Positions 44,112 to 50,987 of a stretch of 50,987 nucleotides of DNA are shown one piece after another (position 1 is the first letter of the stretch; every line of letters begins with the position of its first letter). The stretch spans positions 1 through 50,987 of the forward strand of contig NZ_JACSWA010000463.1 of the NCBI RefSeq assembly GCF_016888125.1, given 5' to 3'. This stretch comes from Spirulina sp. CCY15215 (GTDB taxonomy: Bacteria; Cyanobacteriota; Cyanobacteriia; Cyanobacteriales; Spirulinaceae). The position numbers were made by a program, and so were the translations under genes. The notes beneath the pieces were generated by a model. That model was not told the origin of the DNA, made no database searches, and worked only from the letters and a program-made list of their open reading frames with translations.

Positions 44112-44630
44112 CTAAGCAACTGCTGCAGCAGCGCGATCGAAGTAGCCAGCAATTTCAGACATCAGAGCGCTACAATCTCCGGGGGTGATACCCGCGCGGT
44201 CATTAGCAATTGCAAGTGCAGCTTCTTTCATTTTGGCTACGCCAGCAGCAACGGAAGCACCGGGAACTCCCAATGCAACGTAGGTTTCGCGCAAACCATT
44301 TAAGCAGCGATCATCTAATACGCTTGCATCGCCAGCGAAGATAGCGTAGGTTACATAACGCAGGACGATTTCCATATCGCGCAAGCAAGCAGCCATGCGA
44401 CGGTTGGTGTAAGCATTTCCACCAGGGGCGATTAACTGAGGCTGTTCGGCAAACAATGTACGAGCGGCGCTGCTAACGATCGCGGAAGCACTACCGGTAA
44501 TGCGGTTTACTGCATCCAAACGCTTGGTACCTTCAGAAACCATAGCGGCGAGAGCATCGATTTGGGCGGCATCAAGGTAAGCACCTCGAGCATCGGCTTG
44601 GGAAACAACCCGCGTAAATGCGTCAAACAT
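44112..44630 (-). CDS. cpcB: C-phycocyanin beta subunit CpcB
   Basis: Beta subunit of 172 residues with two bilin sites: Cys82 in [13 protein letters not shown] and Cys153 in [11 protein letters not shown]. Asn72 in [10 protein letters not shown] is the residue methylated by CpcM in this family. The N-terminus [16 protein letters not shown] and the end [10 protein letters not shown] are typical of C-phycocyanin rather than phycoerythrin. It is the first gene of the operon, with an AGGAGA ribosome-binding site eight bases before the ATG. Confidence 0.97.
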   Translation of the reverse strand: MFDAFTRVVSQADARGAYLDAAQIDALAAMVSEGTKRLDAVNRITGSASAIVSSAARTLFAEQPQLIAPGGNAYTNRRMAACLRDMEIVLRYVTYAIFAGDASVLDDRCLNGLRETYVALGVPGASVAAGVAKMKEAALAIANDRAGITPGDCSALMSEIAGYFDRAAAAVA

Positions 44631-44792
44631 TAAAGCATCTCCTAAAACTTAACTGAATACAATTCTGAAATTTGGTTTTTTATCAACCAAAATTATTAAA
44701 ACAAATCGAACGTGCAGATTTTGTGCAGTTTTCTCGAATATTCTTAAACATTGATAGCTTTTTGTAACGAAAAGTTAACAATTATCATTTTC
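44631..44792 (-). promoter_or_regulatory. Promoter and leader region of the cpc operon
   Basis: AT-rich region of about 160 bases. On the minus strand a near-repeat CTGCACAAAATCTGCACG lies near its middle, and a seven-base stem (TTTGGTT, loop, AACCAAA; 44672-44692) lies 40-60 bases before the cpcB start, in the untranslated leader. I cannot fix the transcription start. The heptamer repeat begins just upstream. Confidence 0.5.
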
Positions 44793-44884
44793 GGGAATAG
44801 GGAATAGGGAATAGGGAATAGGGAATAGGGAATAGGGAATAGGGAATAGGGAATAGGGAATAGGGAATAGGGAATAGGGAATAG
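44793..44884. repeat. Heptanucleotide repeat GGGAATA, about 13 copies
   Basis: Ninety-two bases of uninterrupted GGGAATA units, an STRR-type repeat known in cyanobacteria. It stands about 160 bases upstream of cpcB and 80 bases beyond the glgP stop. The units show no base changes, which points to recent slippage, so copy number probably differs between strains. Confidence 0.92.
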
Positions 44885-44910
44885 GCGGGGAACAGGTAAG
44901 AGTAGGTAAG

Positions 44911-44960
44911 AAGAAAGATGAGAAAAATTCTTCTCTCATCCCTCTTCTCTCATCTTTCTT
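44911..44960 (-). terminator. Hairpin after glgP
   Basis: A 13-base perfect stem, AAGAAAGATGAGA (44911-44923) with TCTCATCTTTCTT (44948-44960), begins six bases past the glgP stop. The loop has an internal TTCTCTCATCCC stretch similar to one arm. It probably ends glgP transcription before the cpc promoter. Confidence 0.65.
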
Positions 44961-44965
44961 GGCGA

Positions 44966-47503
44966 TTATCCTTTTAAACTTGCATTATCCTGGCTGTATT
45001 CTGCAATCTCGATCTTGACAGGTTGGGCGCGCCAAATTTCCGTAGCGTATTCGCGAATGGTGCGATCGCTGGAAAACTTGCCCATGCGTGCAGAATTAAG
45101 AATAGACATTTTTGTCCAGCCTTTTTTATCCTTATAAGCCTCGCTAACTTCTTCCTGACAATCCACATAGGCGCGGAAATCCGCCAAGAGCAGATACTGG
45201 TCGTGGTAGAGCAGGGAATCGATCAGAGGCTTGAATAACTCGCGATTGCCATAGGAGAAATAACCCGATTCAATGCGATCGAGAGTGCCTTTTAATTCCA
45301 GATCGCGGTGGTAATAGTCCATTGGGTTATATCCCTGTGCCTTCAACTCTTTGACCTCCTGTGCCGTTAAACCGAACAAGAAGAAGTTTTCCGCTTCCGC
45401 TTCCTCGCGAATCTCAATATTGGCACCATCAAGGGTTCCGATGGTTAAAGCGCCATTCATGGCAAACTTCATATTTCCCGTCCCAGAAGCCTCTTTTCCG
45501 GCGGTAGAAATCTGTTCTGAGAGTTCTGCAGCCGGATAGATGCGCTGTCCGAGAGAGACATTAAAGTTGGCCATAAAGACAACTTTTAAACGTCCTCGTA
45601 CATCGGGATCTTTGTTAACAATTTCCCCCACAGAATTGATTAACTTAATCACTAACTTGGCCATAAAGTAGCCAGGAGCCGCTTTACCGCCAAAAATAAA
45701 CGTGCGAGGTACTATCTCCATGTCAGGATTGCGCTTGATCCGGTTGTACATCGCAATGATGTTCAAGACGCTTAACAATTGACGCTTATATTCATGAATG
45801 CGTTTCACCTGTACGTCAAACATGGAGTTTGGGTCCACTTCAATATTATTGTGCTTCCAGATATAGTCGGCGAGAGATTGCTTGTTGGCTTGCTTGATTT
45901 CTTGCCAGCGAATGTGGAACACCGAATCATCCGCGAAGGCTTCCAATTTCCGCATCTGGTCTAAATTTTTTAACCAGCCGTCACCCACTTTTTCGGTAAT
46001 CAGATCGGCTAACTTAGGATTGCACAATAAAATCCAGCGACGAGGGGTAACGCCATTGGTTTTATTAAAGAATTTTTCCGGCCAGAGTTTGGCAAAATCT
46101 TTGAGGGTATCGCTTTGCAGAAGTTGCGTGTGCAGGGCGGCGACTCCATTAATAGCATGAGAACCCACACAAGCTAAATGCGCCATTCGCACGGATTTTT
46201 CCTCACCTTCTTGGATAATAGATAACCGTTCGATGAGTTCGGGTTCGTCGGGAAACCAAGTGCTGACATCTGCTAAGAAACGATGATTGATTTCGTAGAT
46301 AATTTCGAGGTGACGGGGGAGAAGATAGCTGAACAAGCCTACAGACCAGCGCTCTAAGGCTTCGGGGAGGAGAGTATGGTTGGTATAGGCAAATGTTTTT
46401 TGGGTGATATACCATGCCTTATCCCACTCCATATCATGTTCGTCGATTAACAGACGCATCATCTCGGCAATACTAACGGCGGGGTGAGTGTCGTTGAGTT
46501 GAATGGCAAAATGTTCGTGCAGGTTATCGAGGTTGGGATGAATGTGCAGGTGATTGCGAATAATATCTTGCAGGGATGCCGAAACGAAGAAATATTGCTG
46601 TTCTAAGCGTAATTGTCGCCCTTGGGGGGTGTTGTCGTTGGGATAGAGAACTTTGGAGATGGTTTCCGAGGACATTTTGCTGGCCACGGCTCCATCGTAG
46701 TCTCCGGCGTTAAAGGCATCAAAGTTAAAATCTTCGTCTTCTCCTGCGTCCGATCGCCACAAACGCAAAGGATTAACGGTGTTGGTGTCGTAACCGGGGA
46801 CGGGGGTATCGTAGGGAATGGCAGTCACGGTGCGATCGTGAACCCAAGTTACCTTAGAGCGCCCTCGTCCGTCCCGAGAAACTTCTGTATGACCGCCGTA
46901 TTTAACCTGTACGGTAGCCTCGGGGCGGGGAATTTCCCAAGGGTTGCCAAAGCGCAACCAGTTATCGGGAATTTCTACTTGCCAGCCATCGCGAATTTGT
47001 TGGTGGAAAATGCCGAATTCGTAGCGAATGCCGTAGCCGATCGCGGGAATTTCTAGGGTAGCAAGGGAGTCGAGGAAACAGGCCGCCAATCGTCCCAAAC
47101 CCCCATTTCCTAAGCCAGGATCGTGTTCTTGTTCGATGATTTCATCGAGATCGAGTCCTGCATCTTTGATAACTTCGCGGATGTCATCATAAATGCCCAA
47201 GTTAACAAGATTGTTACCCAGATGCCGCCCCATCAGAAACTCGGCGGAGAGATAACAGACGACTTTGACATTTTGTTCTGAGTAGGTCTCTCGGGTCTTC
47301 ATGAAACGATGCAGAAGGCGATCGCGCACGGTATAAGCCATCGCCATATAGAAATCATTTGGGGTCGCCCATTTCTGATATTTCCCTTGGCTATAGAATA
47401 AGTTATCGGCAAAGGCACGTTTGAGGGTTTCCAAACTCATGCCCGTGCGATCGTCTTCTACTTTTATTTGAATGTTTTGGGGAGATGAATTTGTCTGAAC
47501 CAC
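44966..47503 (-). CDS. glgP: Glycogen/alpha-glucan phosphorylase
   Basis: Releases glucose-1-phosphate from glycogen by phosphorolysis. The 845 residues match bacterial GT35 enzymes, including the N-terminal AMAYTVRDRLLHRFMKT, EFLMGRHLGNNL, GLGNGGLGRLAACFLDS, NDTHPAVSIAEMMRLL, VKRIHEYKRQLLSVL, and the pyridoxal-phosphate lysine at about Lys679 in GTGNMKFAMNGALTIGTLDG. All active-site segments are intact. It is alone on its strand upstream of the cpc operon; no other glycogen gene is near. Glycogen use is linked to dark metabolism and to recovery from nitrogen starvation. Confidence 0.96.
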   Translation of the reverse strand: MVQTNSSPQNIQIKVEDDRTGMSLETLKRAFADNLFYSQGKYQKWATPNDFYMAMAYTVRDRLLHRFMKTRETYSEQNVKVVCYLSAEFLMGRHLGNNLVNLGIYDDIREVIKDAGLDLDEIIEQEHDPGLGNGGLGRLAACFLDSLATLEIPAIGYGIRYEFGIFHQQIRDGWQVEIPDNWLRFGNPWEIPRPEATVQVKYGGHTEVSRDGRGRSKVTWVHDRTVTAIPYDTPVPGYDTNTVNPLRLWRSDAGEDEDFNFDAFNAGDYDGAVASKMSSETISKVLYPNDNTPQGRQLRLEQQYFFVSASLQDIIRNHLHIHPNLDNLHEHFAIQLNDTHPAVSIAEMMRLLIDEHDMEWDKAWYITQKTFAYTNHTLLPEALERWSVGLFSYLLPRHLEIIYEINHRFLADVSTWFPDEPELIERLSIIQEGEEKSVRMAHLACVGSHAINGVAALHTQLLQSDTLKDFAKLWPEKFFNKTNGVTPRRWILLCNPKLADLITEKVGDGWLKNLDQMRKLEAFADDSVFHIRWQEIKQANKQSLADYIWKHNNIEVDPNSMFDVQVKRIHEYKRQLLSVLNIIAMYNRIKRNPDMEIVPRTFIFGGKAAPGYFMAKLVIKLINSVGEIVNKDPDVRGRLKVVFMANFNVSLGQRIYPAAELSEQISTAGKEASGTGNMKFAMNGALTIGTLDGANIEIREEAEAENFFLFGLTAQEVKELKAQGYNPMDYYHRDLELKGTLDRIESGYFSYGNRELFKPLIDSLLYHDQYLLLADFRAYVDCQEEVSEAYKDKKGWTKMSILNSARMGKFSSDRTIREYATEIWRAQPVKIEIAEYSQDNASLKG

Positions 47504-47656
47504 GGGATCGCTCCGCTCCTATAATAATTTGTCTGTTTCGTATTGTTACCTGAGCGATCGCCAATTGCTCAACTTCTTAACAAAATTGTCGGAAAATTCT
47601 CGGAAAATTCTCGGCAAGTTGGGCATAAAGTTCAGAGTAAACATTTTCTCTCCCTT

Positions 47657-47869
47657 TTAATTCACCTCCCACCAGCCGAAGCCTGGTCCGATAAAGCGAA
47701 TGGTCAGCCAGAGTGTCACCAAGGCCGCGATCGCGATCCAAGTGCCTAGGGTTGTCCATTTCATAAACTGATCTGCCTGTTTTTTGGAGATGGGAAGCCA
47801 CGGCAAAATATTCTTATCTTTACCGTATTTTTCTCCTAATGCTTCTTTGCGACGTTTTGCTTCACCCAT
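47657..47869 (-). CDS. DUF2839 small membrane protein
   Basis: A 70-residue cyanobacterial protein. It opens with MGEAKRRKEALGEKYGKDKN, has LPWLPISKKQADQFMKWTT, one membrane helix (GTWIAIAALVTLWLTIRFI) and ends GPGFGWWEVN, a pattern of DUF2839. Its function is not known; small one-helix proteins of this kind can be subunits of photosynthetic or respiratory complexes. It is set alone between glgP and the FAH gene on the minus strand. Confidence 0.85.
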   Translation of the reverse strand: MGEAKRRKEALGEKYGKDKNILPWLPISKKQADQFMKWTTLGTWIAIAALVTLWLTIRFIGPGFGWWEVN

Positions 47870-47968
47870 AATTCAGTTAATAGTTCTCCTGTTGATAAGG
47901 TTGTAGTAGAAGCTATGATAGCGTTTCGGCTTAATTTATCATACAAGGAATCGTATCTAATTTAGTTG

Positions 47969-48754
47969 TTACTTGTTACTTGTTATTTGCTGAACGGAAT
48001 TTTCTAAAGAGCCAATGCCTTCGATTTTAATGCAAATGCGATCGCCATTCTGTAATTCTCCCACGCCTTGAGGAGTTCCTGTTAAGATAATATCTCCTGG
48101 CAATAAGGTCATGATCTGAGAAATATAGGAAACTAAAACAGTAGGGGAAAAAACCATTTGTTCGATGGAAGCAGACTGTCGAGGTTCTCTTTCCTCGTTG
48201 ATGAAGGTTTGTAATGACGCTCCCGCGCTTAATTCCCGGACTATCCAAGGACCCAAAGGACAAAAACTATCAAATCCTTTTGCTCGTGTCCATTGGTTAT
48301 CTTTCCGTTGCAAATCCCGTGCTGTTACATCGTTGGCGATAGTATAGCCCCAAATCTTACTTTCTGCTTCTTCTGGGGAAAGAGAACGCAGGCGATCGCC
48401 GATTACCAGTGCCAATTCTCCTTCATATTCAACCTGTTGAGATTGAGAGGGATAGATAATTGGTTTGTGGTGGGCAATGATAGTTGTAGGGGGTTTCAAA
48501 AAGAGTAAAGGCTCTGTTGGAACAGGTGTTCCCATCTCTTCAGCATGAGCGGAATAATTTTTTCCGACTGCAATAATTTTAGAGGGAGCGCAGGGAGCAA
48601 GCAAGTTATATTCCTCCCCCTCTAAAATTAGCTCTGTGGGTTGTCCTCCCAGCCAAGGTGGGGCATCTAGAACTTGGACATTGCGATCGGGTTGCAGCAG
48701 TCCGTAAAACGTTTGTCCTTGGGAATTTTGGATTCGGACGTAGCGTTGTGCCAT
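47969..48754 (-). CDS. Fumarylacetoacetate hydrolase family protein
   Basis: A 261-residue enzyme starting at MAQRYVRIQNSQG (48754); the longer frame begins in what is probably upstream non-coding DNA. FAH-fold residues are clear: AVGKNYSAHAEEMG, LFLKPPTTI, the metal-binding EYEGELALVIG with two acidic residues, GYTIANDVTARDLQ, AKGFDSFCPLGPW and LTGTPQGVG. Members hydrolyse or decarboxylate 2-oxo acids, such as oxaloacetate decarboxylase or fumarylpyruvate hydrolase. The exact substrate cannot be told. The 3' end has short GTTACTT-type repeats. Confidence 0.9.
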   Translation of the reverse strand: MAQRYVRIQNSQGQTFYGLLQPDRNVQVLDAPPWLGGQPTELILEGEEYNLLAPCAPSKIIAVGKNYSAHAEEMGTPVPTEPLLFLKPPTTIIAHHKPIIYPSQSQQVEYEGELALVIGDRLRSLSPEEAESKIWGYTIANDVTARDLQRKDNQWTRAKGFDSFCPLGPWIVRELSAGASLQTFINEEREPRQSASIEQMVFSPTVLVSYISQIMTLLPGDIILTGTPQGVGELQNGDRICIKIEGIGSLENSVQQITSNK

Positions 48755-48974
48755 AGTACAAAAATATGTAAAAAAATAATAAACCGGGACAATCGCCAGA
48801 CAATCGCGATGTTCAAGGTCTGCCCAAACTTCCCTTCTGGAACATTGACCCCAACAAATAACCAAGATTAACCCAGATCGTAGTAAGATTGTAAATCCTT
48901 GCTTCTTTATGGTTGAGCAAAAATTAAGAAACATTTAGCGATCGCTCGCTTTTAGCCAACTGAAAGAAGCCATA

Positions 48975-49023
48975 TTGTCCACAAAATATTGTCCACAAAT
49001 ATTGTCCACAAATATTGTCCACA
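48975..49023. repeat. Four DnaA-box-like TTGTCCACA repeats before rpsF
   Basis: TTGTCCACA occurs at 48975, 48989, 49002 and 49015, spaced by 14, 13 and 13 bases, inside an AATATTGTCCACA unit. The nonamer fits the relaxed DnaA-box pattern TTNTNCACA. The last copy ends at the rpsF ribosome-binding site (AAGGAGAA), so the repeats lie in the leader or over the promoter. Confidence 0.85.
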
Positions 49024-49037
49024 AGGAGAAACTAAAA

Positions 49038-49388
49038 ATGAGCCGAAGTTACGAAATGATGTTTGTTCTGCGTCCTGATTTATCAGAGGAGCGGATGAGA
49101 GAAACGATTGATAAGTACAAACAAATGCTGGGGGATTACGGATCGACTGAGATTAAAGTTCAAGTCCTTGGCAAGCGGCGACTGGCTTATCCCATTAAAA
49201 GGTTTCAAGATGGAACTTTTGTTCTTGTTACTTACCAATCCCAAGGGGAACAAGTTGCACCAGTAGAAAAAGCGATGGGTTTTAGTGAGGAAGTGATTCG
49301 CTATTTAACCATCAAACTCAGCGATCGCAAAGATAAGTCGAAAGTAGAAGAGGAGAAAGAAGCTGAACCGGTTGCAGCAGAAGTCTAA
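49038..49388 (+). CDS. rpsF: 30S ribosomal protein bS6
   Basis: Small-subunit protein bS6. The start at 49038 gives MSRSYEMMFVLRPDLSEERM, with AAGGAGAA eight bases before; a longer frame would translate the TTGTCCACA repeats. The RNP-like fold is visible in KVQVLGKRRLAYPIKRFQDG and VTYQSQG. The C-terminus is an acidic tail (EEEKEAEPVAAEV), common in cyanobacteria. It has 116 residues. rpsR and ssb, neighbours of rpsF in many bacteria, are absent here. It converges on trmB with a three-base gap. Confidence 0.95.
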   Translation: MSRSYEMMFVLRPDLSEERMRETIDKYKQMLGDYGSTEIKVQVLGKRRLAYPIKRFQDGTFVLVTYQSQGEQVAPVEKAMGFSEEVIRYLTIKLSDRKDKSKVEEEKEAEPVAAEV

Positions 49389-49391
49389 TTC

Positions 49392-50036
49392 TTAATCTTC
49401 GTTTTCTTTAAAAAACGAACAGCGATAAACGGGTTCGCCTTTCACAAAAGTTGCCTTTTCCCTTTCTGTTGTCACGGGAAAGGGATTTTTTTCTAGCCAT
49501 TGTTCTCGGTATTGTTGAGAGAATTGGGGATAGTGTTGAAATTGTTCGCGCATTTCTGAGGCGATCGCTGCCACATCTGATTGTAAAAATACTGTTGCAC
49601 CGATGGGAAGCGATCGCGCCAATTCCTCCACTAATTCAGGCTGTACGACACGACGCTTGACGTGACGTTTTTTAAACCACGGATCGGGAAATTGAATCGT
49701 CACGCAGTCGAGAACGCGATCGGGCAAAGATTCGAGCAAAATAGAGAGGGAAATATTAACGTTACAAAAAAGATAATGCAAGTTAGACAATTTTAATTCA
49801 TCGCGCTGATGATTTGCTTCTGTCACGAGGGGTTCGCGAATTTCTAGCCCGAGAAAATTTCTCTGAGGCTGTAATTGTGCCATTTCTAGGATAAATCGCC
49901 CTCGAGCGCAGCCAATATCTAAATGTAACGGTTGTTGAGGAGCAGCGTAAATTTGCCTCCAGTCTGGAGGAGTGAGGGGAATCTGATATTTACCACTTAA
50001 TGGGTTAACGTGCTGACGAACTCGAACTCGGGTCAA
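49392..50036 (-). CDS. trmB: tRNA (guanine-N7-)-methyltransferase TrmB
   Basis: Methylates G46 of tRNAs using S-adenosylmethionine. The 214 residues have the SAM-binding LHLDIGCARGRFILEMA, LGLEIREPLV, the TrmB signature QFPDPWFKKRHVKRRVV and a C-terminal VTTEREKATFVKGEPVYRCSF. The start is TTG at 50036, supported by AGGAGAA about eight bases upstream. The opening MTRVRVRQHVNPLS is usual. It is transcribed away from the ExbD-like gene. Confidence 0.94.
   Translation of the reverse strand: MTRVRVRQHVNPLSGKYQIPLTPPDWRQIYAAPQQPLHLDIGCARGRFILEMAQLQPQRNFLGLEIREPLVTEANHQRDELKLSNLHYLFCNVNISLSILLESLPDRVLDCVTIQFPDPWFKKRHVKRRVVQPELVEELARSLPIGATVFLQSDVAAIASEMREQFQHYPQFSQQYREQWLEKNPFPVTTEREKATFVKGEPVYRCSFFKENED
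49398..49419. terminator. Hairpin at the rpsF/trmB junction
   Basis: TTCGTTTT (49398-49405) pairs with AAAACGAA (49412-49419) around a six-base loop. It lies at the 3' end of trmB coding sequence and just past the rpsF stop, so it could end transcription from either side. Confidence 0.5.
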
Positions 50037-50135
50037 AGATAAATTCTCCTAATAGCAGGATTTTAAGGCGATCGCATCACCCTACAATCATGATAGCGAC
50101 ATTCTAAAACTTTCTGGTTCAAACCCATAATTAAA

Positions 50136-50852
50136 ATGACCCCTAAAATCAAAAAACGTTCTCGTCTTGTTCCGGTTAAAGTCCGCCCTTTGAAACTCTG
50201 GCAAGACGAGCATTTTATGCAGGAAGTTCGCATCGAGATTATTCCTCTTATTGATGTTATCTTTTGTATCCTGACCTTTTTTATTTTGGCCGCTGTCGAT
50301 GTATCGCGCCAACAGGCAATTAGTTTGGACTTACCCAAAGCAGCCACGGGTACTACCCAGATGCGAGAAATTCTGTTAATTAGCTTGGATGAATTCGGTC
50401 AAATTTATGTAGAACAACAGCCCATGAGTAGCAAAGGGCAACTCTATCAAGCGGTTGAGAACTATGTTCTCACAAAACCAAACGGGTTGATGGTGCTATC
50501 TGCGTCCAAAGAAGCCCGCTACGATGAAGTCGTGCAGGTTTTAGATATTTTGCGAGAAGTGGGAGGCGATCGCGTTGCTTTAGCCACTTTACCCAGAAGT
50601 CGCAATTCCGAGGGGGCTTTGCCTCCTTCCTCCTTTCCTACCAATCCTTCTGATATTCCTGCCAATCCTTCTGATATTCCTGGTATTCCTGTTTTACCGG
50701 AATCTTTAGAGGGAGAAACTGAATTTCGTGAAAACCCTGTTCTTCCTGTTCCTAAAGAAGAAAATCAAATCGAAAATCAAATCGAAAATTCAAGAGAAAA
50801 TCCAAGAGAAAATCAAATCGAAAATCAAATCGAAAATCAAATCGAAAATTAA
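50136..50852 (+). CDS. ExbD/TolR-like biopolymer transport protein
   Basis: One-helix energy-transducing subunit that works with an ExbB/TolQ partner in the proton-driven complex of the inner membrane. The helix with its conserved aspartate is IIPLIDVIFCILTFFILAA; the periplasmic domain includes LDLPKAATGT and VLDILREVGGDRVALATLP. The family start may be Met28 (MQEVRIEIIPLID, base 50217), as the upstream 27 residues are unusual. The tail after residue 165 is proline-rich (PTNPSDIPANPSDIPG) and then a run of ENQI repeats (about residues 208-238). No ExbB gene is in the window. Confidence 0.88.
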   Translation: MTPKIKKRSRLVPVKVRPLKLWQDEHFMQEVRIEIIPLIDVIFCILTFFILAAVDVSRQQAISLDLPKAATGTTQMREILLISLDEFGQIYVEQQPMSSKGQLYQAVENYVLTKPNGLMVLSASKEARYDEVVQVLDILREVGGDRVALATLPRSRNSEGALPPSSFPTNPSDIPANPSDIPGIPVLPESLEGETEFRENPVLPVPKEENQIENQIENSRENPRENQIENQIENQIEN

Positions 50853-50866
50853 ATCGAAAATTAAAT
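50761..50866 (+). repeat. 12-base repeat AAAATCAAATCG at the ExbD gene end
   Basis: Eight or nine imperfect 12-base units encode ENQI and extend past the stop codon. The stop itself is in the repeat: the unit codon CAA has become TAA, and further units (AAAATTAAATCG) continue downstream. The tail of the protein was therefore made by slippage of a short DNA repeat. Confidence 0.85.
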
Positions 50867-50890
50867 TATTGGCTGTCATTTTTGTCCACA

Positions 50891-50987
50891 TTGACATACT
50901 CTCACCGCTAAACGCTTGAGCGTTCTAGCGGGAGATTCTTGAACTCGCATTCAAGATTTCCTGCTTCACAGATTTTTGACTAGGCAA
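50891..50987 (-). mobile_element. Right end of an IS200/IS605-type (TnpB) element, cut by the window edge
   Basis: Starting at 50891, the minus strand ends in GTGAGAGTATGTCAA after a hairpin (CCGCTA-AACGCT-loop-AGCGTT-TAGCGG, near 50907-50932) and a second stem-like GAATGCGAGTTC. This is the pattern of IS605-family right ends in cyanobacteria, which also encode the 3' part of the TnpB guide RNA. No tnpB frame is in the window; it would lie beyond base 50987 on the minus strand. Right-flank bases just outside would be the guide. Confidence 0.6.

Noticed and set aside
46613-47056. A 147-codon plus-strand frame opposite glgP
   Set aside because: It lies wholly inside the glycogen phosphorylase gene, has no recognised domain and no ribosome-binding site.
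48755-48934. N-terminal extension of the FAH-family protein
   Set aside because: The extra 60 residues do not fit the family and the ATG at 48754 begins at the usual place.
48975-49023. CRISPR-like direct repeats
   Set aside because: Units are 13 bases with no unique spacers, so it is a tandem repeat, not an array. The same applies to 28509-28617 and 44793-44884.

Overview
The window is a piece of a cyanobacterial chromosome. It carries a C-phycocyanin operon with its rod linkers, the phycocyanobilin synthesis gene pcyA, an NblB-like HEAT protein, a full urea transporter operon (urtABCDE) and several cyanobacteria-specific families (DUF29, DUF928, DUF1822, DUF2839). The octamer GCGATCGC (HIP1) is scattered through most genes, and there are heptanucleotide tandem repeats of the cyanobacterial STRR kind. 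I cannot name the genus. No rRNA, tRNA or CRISPR array was seen.

Layout. 1-6.3 kb: the end of a Uma2-family gene, then urtEDCBA on the minus strand behind a textbook NtcA promoter; UrtD carries an extra TerB-like domain. 6.3-12.1 kb: an AT-rich gene of unknown function, an ABC-F ATPase and a dynamin-like GTPase. 12.1-13.3 kb: a leader present three times, of which only the last precedes an HNH endonuclease gene. 13.3-16.2 kb: a histone-deacetylase-fold protein and small or poorly known genes. 16.2-26.4 kb: a cell-surface block with divergent two-partner secretion genes (TpsB transporter, TpsA exoprotein), a PEP-CTERM protein and a large subtilisin-like protease with DUF4114 and SBBP propeller repeats.

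26.4-35.1 kb is the most unusual part: a decayed TPR-CHAT fragment, a Uma2 protein, an intact exported TPR-CHAT protein, and facing it a minus-strand set of sigma-70-like protein, DUF1822, CHAT-CHASE2 and DUF928. I read this as a candidate sensing/proteolysis/transcription module built on caspase-like CHAT domains. It may be linked to the surface block, but that link is inferred.

35.5-47.5 kb: CBS-pair protein, NblB-like protein, glycosyltransferase, GAF histidine kinase, Rieske oxygenase, pcyA, cpcD, two cpcC, cpcA, cpcB, then glycogen phosphorylase. The light-harvesting genes are thus made next to the enzyme that supplies their bilin and close to a possible degradation factor. 47.6-51 kb: DUF2839, an FAH-family enzyme, rpsF behind four copies of a DnaA-box-like repeat, trmB, an ExbD-like protein with a repeat-grown tail, and at the right edge what looks like the right end of an IS200/IS605 (TnpB) element.

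Starts were moved inward from the longest reading frame for several genes (cpcD, rpsF, FAH, sigma-like, CHAT-CHASE2, Rieske, glycosyltransferase, CBS, HNH, YHYH) using family N-termini or ribosome-binding sites. All family calls are from reading the translated sequences; no database search was run.
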